This document shows, in pieces, positions 34,333 through 43,646 of a DNA stretch of 64,000 bases. The notes under the pieces are model-generated. The model made no database searches. It was not told the origin of the DNA and worked only from the letters and a program-made list of their open reading frames with translations. The stretch is from Magnolia sinica (Eukaryota > Streptophyta > Magnoliopsida > Magnoliales > Magnoliaceae), in contig NC_080579.1 of assembly GCF_029962835.1 (NCBI RefSeq), positions 79,253,959-79,317,958 of the forward strand, given 5' to 3'. Positions within the stretch are counted from its first letter, which is position 1. Each line of letters begins with the position of its first letter. A program made the position numbers and the translations under genes.

Positions 34333-35862
34333 GTTTAGCATCATCAAAACTGCTCCTGCTTTACTAAAAAACCATAATGGTGAAAAGAGAGCTCTAGCCG
34401 ATATTGTTGCAACTACTCCTACACTAGCGAAACAGTCCGCAAACCAAGGAGATCCTCTTTCCCAACTCCAGGCTCATTCTACACCTATAGGCCCTGCACA
34501 GCGGTCTCGAAACCGAGGAGGTCGGCTCATCTTCTGGAACATCAAGTCGAAGTATTGACCGGTAACATTGACTAAATAATACAGATTTTGGAGAGACAAA
34601 ACCTACCTCCCAACTAGGGGATAGATGCACGGGCAGCCACCAAGGTCTTTATACCACCTTAAGCACCAGTCAACTCGTAGAGAATAAACAACTTCCTAGG
34701 CAGCCAAACCATGCGTCATCCCACATCTTGGAAACTGCCATGCCCGCTGTCTCCAACTTGCATCACGTGTCGAAGAAGAAGAGGCGTGAAAAGGCTCCCG
34801 AGGCGATAGCCAAGAACGATGGCCCCTATAAGGCAGAACTCAAGGTACTGTAAGGTCAGGTTAGGGATATTCACCAAGCCTACCATGCCCAAATACCTAC
34901 TTCCTTATGATCACTCAGAGGGAGGACGAGCTGGTAAAAGACTAAATCATTCATTTCAATGCTGAAGCTGTCCAGGTCAATGGTTATTCCAACCAGATAG
35001 CTTTGGCTACCATGGAGGCCAGCCTTAAACGAGGAAATTTTCTCTTCTCTATTGGTAAGAACCTCCCGACTACCCTCACCAACCTACTTAATTGAGCTCA
35101 AAAATATTTACATACCGAGGAGTTCTTTAGTTCATGAAGAGCTACTCGAGAAGAAAATAATTAGGCTAAGGATAGGAAGCGAAGGGAAGAAGGAGAGCCC
35201 TCTACCGTTAATGCCAAAAGAAAGAAAGAGGACAACCAAGACCGAGGCTAGTATACATTGATATCAAATACCGAGGAGCGCGTCGACTGACTGACCTACT
35301 CAACTAAGAGAAATCTCCTTTTTAAAAAGGAAAAATGTGCTCATGATTCTACCATTATGCTTTCTACTGTTTTATGGGCTTTATAATAAAAGAACTGTCC
35401 CAAGTTAGGGGAAGAAAATTCTTTTAAATGATTTTTCGACTATTCGATCTGTACGGTCTACTGAGGACTTTATGTAGTACAAGGAAAAAATAATTCTCAA
35501 CCAGTCGTCCGACCCTTAGAGAAGAGGTCAGACCACTAATTAACAACGCTACTCGGACTACACAACTGACTATATATGAGGGCTTTCCTCAGTACAAGGG
35601 AAGAAAGTCCTCCATTGTGAATTTTACTATGAAAGAACCTCCTCAGATCAGGGGAGGAGAATTTCTTTCAATGCCCTACTATCTGACCTTACGATCGACT
35701 CTAGGGACTCCCCTTAGTATAAGGGAAGAAAGTCCTTCTACCGAGTGCTTGGCCCACTAGCTCTACTCCGTCCAACCTCTTCAGCACAAGGCATCACATA
35801 ATATCAGTCCACGCAAACTTACTTCCTGAGCTCTTGAAGAACGCTCAGAAGTAGGAAGCTTC

Positions 35863-36383
35863 TGTTATGGGTAAAAATGGATTGACCAGATGTACAAAGT
35901 CGAAGATTATAGATTGCTTGAGAGCCGAAAAATAACCTCGGCCTCGGAGGTCACCAAAAGACCTTGACGTCGGAGGTCGGCCTCGATTACCAACTTTAGA
36001 GGTTAACCTCGAATATCGACCTTGACTTCGGTTCGACCTCAAATAGACCACCACCTCAGAATTCAAATACACTTACAATATATTAAGATATGATAGAATT
36101 ATCCTCTGAGATATTCGTCGAGGCTATCTTCCGTAATATGCAATCACCATCGAAGAGGCCTTGCCATATACACCACCGCCCTTAAAAGATTATAAATACA
36201 TCCGCTAACCTAAATAAAGGCACACAAAATCTCTCACCCAAAACCCCTCGATACTACCAGACCCAAATTCTTAGCCTGACTTTGGCATCGGAGGGTCCCC
36301 TGCTCTAGCCAACGTCTCCTTATTTTCTTCCTGTGCACATACCCTACTGTCTAAAAGGGGTGGACTAGATTTTTGCATCAACG
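35863..36383. repeat. Right LTR of the non-autonomous element
   Basis: 521 bp, TG...CG (terminal A changed to G), then the duplication GTCTC. A TATA-like ATTATAAATAC lies near 36189. It has extra GACCTTGACTTCGGTTCGACC-like sequence relative to the left LTR. Confidence 0.87.
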
Positions 36384-36388
36384 GTCTC

Positions 36389-36786
36389 TATTATACTTGT
36401 AATTGGACAATGTACCTTATGACGGACCAACTATAGATTGGGTAAATGAAAGTGTCTGTTGCCCTGAGGTCTGAGTTCTCGCCTTTTTATGATACTTCAG
36501 ACTATATTTCTTAAGAGTTGTGGTCAACCCATATACTTGTTTAGCATATTGAGCCTTGTAACACTTGCATTGTATTTTTATTGTGCCGTTTTTCAGGATT
36601 ACTTCTTCAAAATCATCCCACACTATCGATCTTTTTTTCACTTTTCCCGTAATCTGTAACTGTGAGGTACTAATTAATATCAATGGGCACTTCTTCATCT
36701 TCTAGATCTAATCCTTCATCTTCCAAGATCATCGGCGATGTAACTGATAAACCACATGTGGTATTGCAAAGACCCTCACTGGCCAT
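36389..36786 (-). pseudogene. hAT transposase remnant, N-terminal BED zinc finger
   Basis: The minus strand opens at a possible ATG at 36786 (MASEGLCNTTCGLSV, then an acidic EDEGLDLEDEEVP stretch). It shifts frame near 36690 and continues as VKKRSIVWDDFEEV, IQCKCYKAQYAKQVYG and TTLKKYSLKYH: the W, paired Cys and His of a BED finger, the DNA-binding part of hAT transposases. One Cys-x2-Cys position reads CKCYKA and the last ligand region is diverged. It stops at the GTCTC duplication and continues at 33818. Confidence 0.8.
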
Positions 36787-36849
36787 CTAATAGTTGAAAG
36801 ATACTAAATCATATTAGCATTTGCAATCTAATGCCTTAAAGATTTATAC

Positions 36850-37136
36850 TAAACTCTAAATTAGTCGCTCATTCAAGGTTGGATAGATTGTAATAGTTTC
36901 GTATTCCCATTTAAACGCCCACGTCGAAAATCCAGCAGCATCTCCACATGTCTCTCTAGATAAGTTGATCTTTCATTACATTCTAATGTCAAATATCTAA
37001 GTAATGTGAAGATATTTGACATTAGAAATGAAAATGAAGAAACATATCCAGAGAGAAGTAAGGAGATGGAGCGTAAATCAGGAATGAACATTTAAATAAG
37101 TTAGATGAAAGCATACTATCCATCTAACCTTGAACT
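36850..37136. repeat. Long imperfect hairpin
   Basis: The core is a perfect 15-bp inverted repeat, CTAATGTCAAATATC (36983-36997) against its complement (37011-37025), with a 13-nt loop. The arms extend outwards for over 100 bp with mismatches: CTCCA(C/T) blocks, a CATTTAAA/TTTAAATG pair, and TTCAAGGTTGGAT (36872) against the complement of ATCTAACCTTGAA (37122-37134). No open frame of note. It could be a foldback MITE or a young small-RNA hairpin. It lies just outside the hAT N-terminus, but no hAT-type end was recognised. Confidence 0.75.
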
Positions 37137-37390
37137 ATCCAAAACGGGACAATTTGAGTGATTTCTATGCTAACAAAAATATACTATATCTATATATGGC
37201 CACATAGAAATCCTCAAATGGGTAACTAATTATCTAACTCACGAATCACAATAATAAGCTAAGCAAAAAAGCAATGTAATACAAACATATTAAGCTAACT
37301 ATCTAGAAGCTAAGCAATATGCAATGTAAATTTTAATGTCAAAAAATTAACTACTAATTGTTTAATTCAAATAAATAAAACACATCTGCA
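37137..37390. other. AT-rich spacer, nothing recognised
   Basis: A/T-rich sequence between the hairpin and the telomere-like tract. It includes AGCTAAGCAAAAAAGCAATG and a near copy, AGCTAAGCAATATGCAATG. No coding signal. Confidence 0.5.
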
Positions 37391-37627
37391 ATTTAGGATT
37401 TAGGGTTTAGGGTTAGGGTTTAGGGTTTAGGGTTAGCCGGGTAGGGTTAGAGTTTAGGGTTAGGTTTAGGGTTTAGGGGTTAGGGTTAAGGGTTAAGGGT
37501 TAAGGGTTAGGGTTTAGGATTAGGGTTAGGGTTAAGGTTAGGGTTATGGTTATGGTTATGGTTAGGGTTTAGGGTTTAGGGTTAGGGTTAGGGTTAGGGT
37601 TATGGGTTTAGGGTTTAGGGTTTAGTA

Positions 37628-37661
<34 letters not shown>

Positions 37662-37675
37662 AGGTTAGGGTTATG
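37391..37675. repeat. Interstitial telomere-like TTTAGGG tract
   Basis: About 285 bp of near-perfect TTTAGGG, TTAGGG, TTAAGGG and TTATGG units, read on the plus strand. The plant telomere unit TTTAGGG occurs many times, mixed with 6-bp TTAGGG variants. A single odd block, TTAGCCGGGTAGGG, lies near 37433. Units show C-to-T and A/G changes, as expected for an old internal copy. Confidence 0.92.
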
Positions 37676-38280
37676 GATGGACGGCATAGATAAGCATATG
37701 CATCAATGTGGGGCCCACATCTGTAGTGGACTTTAAAATCCACGGAAATCCCAAGCTGGACCACTAGTGACCTCGGCCTCACCACCGCACCACACCTAAG
37801 CCTCCTCGGACCACCACACGCCATTGTGAGCCCGGACCACCACAGAATAAATAAAATATTACATTTACCTAACGGATTGCTGCCAGATGCTGTCGGATGG
37901 GTAAGTTGTTGCCGCTGGACGGGTTATTGATGCCGGACGGGTGGGTTAGGGTTCCGATCGGGTGCTGGAGTACTGGCAGTGGCTGGCCTAGGTTCGAGTT
38001 ATGAGCGGGTTCAGCACGAGTAAGGTTAGGGTAGAGAGGTGAAAGTAAAACATTTTCCTTGTATAGTACCCAATACCGGTTCGAGTCAGGTTTCGAATCG
38101 GGTCGAGTCCAACTGGATCGAGTTTTGGTTTGAGTCGGATCAAGTTACTATGTAACCCAAACTCGACTCAATCAGGATTCGGATCCGTGTGGATCTACTC
38201 AATTAAAACCCAACTTAGGCATTCGGTTCAGGTCGAGTCGGACAAGTCGGATCGGCCAAGTCAAGTCGGGTCATGCTCAG

Positions 38281-38282
<2 letters not shown>
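37676..38282. other. Non-coding stretch with GC-richer repeats
   Basis: Starts with a family A-like scrap (ATGGATGGACGGCAT, GTGGGGCCCACAT). Then a CCGGACGGGT-like motif recurs between 37880 and 37950, and a CGAGTCGGGTCGAGTC-like motif between 38080 and 38275. No protein domain is visible. Confidence 0.5.
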
Positions 38283-38377
<95 letters not shown>

Positions 38378-38398
38378 TGTGTGCGCGCGCGCGCGCTC
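38283..38398. repeat. Compound microsatellite (CT)n(AT)n(GT)n(GC)n
   Basis: About 46 bp of CT, 12 bp of AT, about 36 bp of GT, a CTGTGT break, then GC dinucleotides and CTCTT. The four dinucleotides abut directly. Confidence 0.95.
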
Positions 38399-39679
38399 TT
38401 AACGAAATCTAGCCATCAGTTTGGAGGGTATGGATAGGCTGATAGGTGTCACATGAAACGTGGATGACTCACTGCCACGTCGTAAACACCTTTTGAAGGC
38501 ATAGCGAATCAGTGGTTCCAACTACATGTTGTCTCATGCATAATACATGACATGCCAACATGGAGCTTGCCTTGCTATCATGCACCAGCATGTCATCCAT
38601 AATGCACGGCACATGCCAGCATGGGCCTTGTTATCATGCACCATCACGTCTTGCAACAGAATGATAGCACTAATGTGTTTTAAAATTTTAAAACAATCCA
38701 TTTAAAGATAATAAAAAAACAGAGGACTGATAGTAGGCCACAACTAGTCCCGGGACGCTCTACGGTGCATGCAGTCCATACCCTAGGATCTGAACCGTTC
38801 AACCTGTTGGATCCACTATCGATGACCTAATGGTGTAAAAATCTCACTCCTTGGAAGAGCCGGTGGACCTTGGTTTGAAAACTAAAAAGGAAGGTTACAA
38901 TTAAAAAGGCCGCTGGTTTGTGCACTACATTCAAGCTCCTTTAACTGAACGGACAAGATGGTTTGAAACGTAAATCATTTACACCATAAACCATCAAATG
39001 GGGATCACCGAATCAATGGTTCAGATCACGAACGGTGTGGTCCATTTACGGTGGTGGGGTCCAGGACTATTACACTGGTTCTCACTACGTCCTGGTCCTC
39101 AGTTCTCTTGACCGATTCCCTGCCTATCACTGTAGAGCTTTGCTAAGCCCACACGCGTCTGCAAGTCATGTAATGCACACGCCAACACATATCCAACGTG
39201 GCAGAGAGGTGCAATATCCAATCCATAAATCAGAAGGGTAGCAGTATGTAGATTCAGATCCAAAAATCAGACCCGTTCATTATTGGGTGGTGGCCCACAA
39301 TTAATTAAACAAATCTACTGTTGTGAAAATAATCAGGCCAAGTTTTCTAACCCATCCACTTATTTCTAATATCACAGCATACCAACTGAGTGGACCACCT
39401 TTATTTTTCAGCAGTGCTGTCTACAAAGTTAGGTCCTCATGATGGATGGCTCAGATGCTTCGTGCTGGCATATGTGATAGCGTGTGCATCGTCTGACTTG
39501 TACACGTGTTTGGGCGTAAAAAAGCTCATCATTCAAACCAGAAGGCTAGAGATTTCATTTGACAGAGATCTCAGCTTCATGGATTTTCCGATATTTTAGC
39601 CCTGGAAATTTCATGAGGCTGGGTTTGCCAAAGCTTTGTAGGTTAGGCTTAACCTGCAATGTGATGTGTAGGAAAATCA
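38399..39679. other. Intergenic DNA, degenerate short repeats, no gene
   Basis: A GCATGCCAACATGG / CACCAGCATGTC / CATGCCAGCATGGG block near 38530-38650 is a short degenerate repeat. Around 38810-39060 there are phrases such as AATGGTTCAGATCACG and TGGTGGGGTCCA that resemble other dispersed repeats. The open frames at 39035-39241 and 39390-39599 have no recognisable motif. Confidence 0.5.
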
Positions 39680-40100
39680 TGAGGTATGAACTAAATCCAA
39701 TCCGTCCATCATGGATGAATCTTCGTTTTCGGCTAAGATTCCAAAATTCAGGAATATATAAATTTTTGGTGGGTCACACTACAGGGAACAGTTGGGACAG
39801 GTGGCCACCACTAAAAACCTTAAAAATTGTGTGTGGAGTCAACCGTGTTTTTTATATCCCATCCAATCCATTCAGAAGATGTTTCCCACCAGGAAGAATA
39901 CATACCTCAAAAATTCAGGTTATTCCAAAACTCTGGTGGGCCATGTGACTTTATTTTAGAGGTTTTAGGCATGATTTCACATGTTGTGGCCACCTGAGTT
40001 TTGGATATGCCTAAATTTTTGGAATCAAGAAGACCTTGAATTTTGAAGATGATGAACGGATTGGATGGCATACAAACAACAAGGTGGACACAACACATTG
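39680..40100 (+). repeat. Dispersed repeat family B copy
   Basis: Family B block order: AATCCAATCCGTCCATCAT, AAAATTCAGGAATAT, GTGGGTCACACTACAGGGAA, CCACCACTAAAAACCTT, TTATATCCCATCCAATCC, CAGAAGATGTTTCCCACC, CAGGTTATTCCAAAACTC, GAGGTTTTAGGCATGATTTC and GAGTTTTGGATATGCC. Similar order is seen at 52840-53240, 53710-54237 and 60595-61010. No coding content. Confidence 0.7.
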
Positions 40101-40245
40101 TACTGAAGGTTAAGCTTAAACGAGAAAGCTTCGCAATAGATACCTTTAGTTTTACCGAAACGCCACTGAAAAATCACAGGAGAGGGAGGGGGGGGGGGGG
40201 CAGAGAGACATCCGCAGAAACCGATAATACGGGGACTCGGATTGC

Positions 40246-40700
40246 GTCGCGTGGTGAAACTCCGTTGGCCCACTATGATGTATGTGTTTTATTCACGCCA
40301 TCCATTTATTTTTTCAGATCATTTTAGGCATGATCTAAAAAATAAGGCAGATCCAAATCTCAAGTGGACCACACCACTAGGGATTGAACGCCTACCATTA
40401 AAACTTCCTGAGGACCACAGAAGTTTTGGATCAAGCTGATATTTGTGTTTTCGCTTTTTCGATGTCCGTGTGACCTTATAAACAGGTTGTATGGCAAATA
40501 AACATCATGGTGAGCCCTAGGATGGTTTCAACGGTCCCACCATTATCCCCGCTGCTTCATGTGGTGTGGTCCACTTGAGCTTTGGATCTGCCTCGTTTTT
40601 GGAATTATAATCTAAAATAATCTTGAAAAACGAATGGACCGCGTGGATTAAAAAAAAATACTTCATGGTGGGGCCCACAGAGTTTTGCCACCGTCCAGAG
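40246..40700 (+). repeat. Dispersed repeat family A copy
   Basis: Blocks CACTATGATGTATGTGTTTT, CCATCCATTTATTTTTTCAG, AAGTGGACCACACCACTAGG, CAGAAGTTTTGGATCAAGCT, CAAATAAACATCATGGTG, GTGGTGTGGTCCACTTGAG and ATGGTGGGGCCCACAG match the order of the full element at 4213-4758. A G-run of 10 lies just before, near 40191. Ends uncertain. Confidence 0.7.
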
Positions 40701-41230
40701 CACCCTATTAACCGTCCAAGCAGGTTCCTCTTCAAGTCGGGCTCTGCAAGTCGGGTCCTCTGAGTCGGGTCCGATGTGTTTGTATGGCATCCAACTGTCC
40801 AGAAGGATAGGCCCCACCATGAAGTTGGACACTGCATAAATAAGGCCGCTCCACCATAATGTATGCCACCTAATAATAGTCCATTGTTTGGGCATCAAGT
40901 AACAATTGTTTTGAACGGTTGTCCATTGTTTTCTATAATTGGGCCCACCTAATAATTGTATACCTGCCTAATTTTTTGGGCATCCCATCTTCATGGTGAG
41001 GATCAAGTAATGCATAGGTTGGATATCATATGCAAAACACGGTGGACCACACCATAGACAAACAGTCGACAGTCGTCCAAAGACATAAATTCACGTGGTG
41101 GCCCACGTGATGGTTGGATCTATCTAATTTTTGGCGCATCCAACTTTCATAATGGTGCAACCCTGACGAACGGATAGGATGTTAAATATACACTCCAGTG
41201 GGCCCACCCGCAGCACTAGTTGAATAAACG
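40701..41230. repeat. Other GTGGGCCCAC-type dispersed repeat
   Basis: A relative of families A and B with its own order: GGCATCCAACTGTCCAG, TAGGCCCCACCATGAAG, GGGCCCACCTAATAATTG, CTAATTTTTTGGGCATCCCA, GGTGGACCACACCATAGAC, GTGGTGGCCCACGTGATGG. GGGCATCC/GGCGCATCC phrases recur. No gene. Confidence 0.5.
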
Positions 41231-41747
41231 TATTCTACAAGGACTTGCGCAGAGGAACCGACCTCTTCTTTACAAATACGTAAAGCTTTAGGATAAAACT
41301 TTGTTACACTGGCTCAATTGATGCTTCATATGCATGCAGTGAAATTGTGCAACGGCACATCTTTAATTAAAATCAAACCGTCCAAATTATGATCCTAACG
41401 CCAGATGATTCAACTAATGAAAAATTACACTGAAATATTACCACAACTTTGCCCATCGGTTGAAATCTAATGGACGGCTAACAAAAAAATTCAACAGTCA
41501 GGATTCAGGAAATAGATATCCTCTAATCAAGGAATATCACAGTTTAATCAATCTGATGATGGGATCATAACATATATACGGTGGAAATTTTAGTTACATT
41601 TATGCCACGTGTACATTTTGAGTGAATGAGCGGGAACAATCGAACAACCAAGCTCTCGCATCGTATAGTACCAGAAAACATTTCATAAACAATCGCCGAG
41701 GGAAACGGTCATCCGATGTTGCCAAAAACCCGTAACAAAATCCCTAC
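41231..41747. other. Intergenic DNA upstream of the lipid transfer protein gene
   Basis: A/T-rich, with stops in all frames. Part of the distal promoter area of the gene at 42232. No element or RNA recognised. Confidence 0.5.
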
Positions 41748-41749
41748 TA

Positions 41750-42124
41750 AGGAGACTTATTTGATACTCTGGATGCGGATTACGCTTGATACACAGGCAC
41801 TTAGAAATAGTAAATTTGGCACATATTAACTCAAATTAAACCAACTAGACTATGTAATCCATTGTCTCTAAGTTAAAATATAAAAAATAAAATTAGTTGA
41901 ACAATCATGATCTCTGATTGGTGGGCACTTATTATTTTCTAAACAGACCATAGGATTTTTCATTTTTAGCGGTCCACAAAATGACCATAAATCTAGCAGT
42001 GGGACAATCAAGTAAAAGTAATTTGGGTTCATGATACATCCAAGTTGGTCTAACTTGGACTGTTTAGTTAGAATTCCTGTGTATCATCATCACACTCTGC
42101 CAGAGTATCCAAAGTATTACTCCT
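41750..42124. mobile_element. Small MITE in the lipid transfer protein promoter
   Basis: Inverted ends: left AGGAGACTTATTTGATACTC then TGG, right the complement of AGGAGTAATACTTTGGATAC then TCTGG. A second matched block, GATACACAGG, lies 30-40 bp inside each end. TA on both sides (41748-41749, 42125-42126) suits a mariner/Stowaway-type insertion. No open frame. A partial relative is at about 45873, on the other side of the gene. It ends 107 bp before the gene's start codon, so it may form part of the core promoter. Confidence 0.7.
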
Positions 42125-42231
42125 TATTAATACCTCCCAGCACACCTGAATACCTCTGCTCTCGAAAAAATCAGAAGAAGAAAAAACAAAAAAAGACGAT
42201 TTAGTCCTCTTCCCTGCTCTGTTTTACAGCC

Positions 42232-43579
42232 ATGGAATGCAAGCTCTTGATCAGTGTCCTTCTCTTCTGTTCATGGGCTCTGTTGGGTATGTCCCAAGGA
42301 GATGGAGGGTCAGGATCTGGATCTGGATCTGACCTACCCTGTGTGAAGGATCTGCTCCCATGCAAGGATTACCTGCGACCGTCAACGAGGCCGCCTCCGT
42401 TGTGCTGTATTCCATTGAAAAAGATGATTGATACAGAGAAGCAATGCTTGTGTGCTATCTTAAACAATCCCGAGCTCTTGCGTAGCTTTAATGTAACAAG
42501 AGATCAAGCAAAGCAGCTGCCCAAGGAGTGCGGCGACACGACCGATACCAGCATCTGCGACACCGCTGCCAATGGTAATGTATTTTTCGCATGTGTCCAC
42601 ACACACATGTTTATCCAATTAATCAATTTGGAGAGTTCATTCAATAATATGATTAAAATAAAGCCATAGTGCAAAAATCACATTCATAGAATGATCTTAA
42701 CCGTTTGAATGAGGTCGATTTATTATAATTATCTTATGTTTACAAACCATAAGTTACATATTGCATGGTTAAAATCATGAAACTAAAGTGGTACTTTGGA
42801 ATCATAAAAAATTTAAGATTAGATCCATCGAATAGATGTTTCAGTATGATGATTGGATCTATTTTGTTTCTTTGTTTAATGTTGATTGTCCATTTTTCAT
42901 GCTACCTATTGGATATATAGGATCATTTTATTTTTATAGTTTTTGCATCAAGGTTTTTTGTTAATTGTATGAATTAATTAATGATTTAAATCAATTAATA
43001 GCTCATCTCATGTGTCATTTAAACACAATGCCAAGCAAAATGGGGGTAGGCTTGGACGGGCCCCACCATGGTGTGTGTGTGTGTGAAATCCACTTTTGCT
43101 ATCAAATGCATCATTCCATGTTTGGCCTAGGGCTGAAAGATCAAACTAGTTGTGACTTAGGTGGGCTACACCTAAGGAAATAGTTGAGAAAAGAATGCTA
43201 TCGTTGATTTTTTTTTTTTTTTAATGATAAATGTATTGTTCAACATTAGGCCTAAGTCCCAAATATCAAATTGCCCATAATCATGGTGAGTCACATCAAA
43301 GGAAATAATTGAGAGAATAAGGGCTACCCTTAATTTTTTACAAGGCCCAATATGATGTCAGCATGAAATCCACTCGGTCTAGTAGATTATTCATAATATG
43401 TTAGGACTAAATCTCAAAATTCAGGACTCAAGGAAAGGGTTTCTAACATGGAGTGACGCATCTTATGGTTGAAATAGATTTCATATACACAAAATGAATT
43501 GAGAGATATGCAATATGCCATACAAACACCATGGCGGTGAACCCCACCCCAAGTATTTGGACATACATCACACAACGCC

Positions 43580-43646
<67 letters not shown>

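Larger units (their letters stand above)
33824..36383. mobile_element. Non-autonomous LTR retrotransposon in the hAT gene
   Basis: Direct repeats 33824-34332 and 35863-36383 begin TGTTATGGGTAAAAATGG and end GTCAACA / ATCAACG. The duplication GTCTC is at 33819-33823 and 36384-36388. The 1.5-kb interior has no recognisable gag or pol and many stops, so movement would depend on proteins from elsewhere. The interior ends with repeated CAAGGGAAGAAAGTCC-like boxes (35330-35760) and an A/G-rich tract before the right LTR. Size (2.56 kb) fits a small LARD or internally deleted element. Lineage not established; orientation assumed plus from the LTR TG...CA and the late purine boxes only. Confidence 0.85.

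Noticed and set aside
37615-37824. Repetitive open frame on the minus strand next to the telomere-like tract
   Set aside because: Its C-terminal LTLTLTLNPNPN pattern is the translation of telomere repeats.
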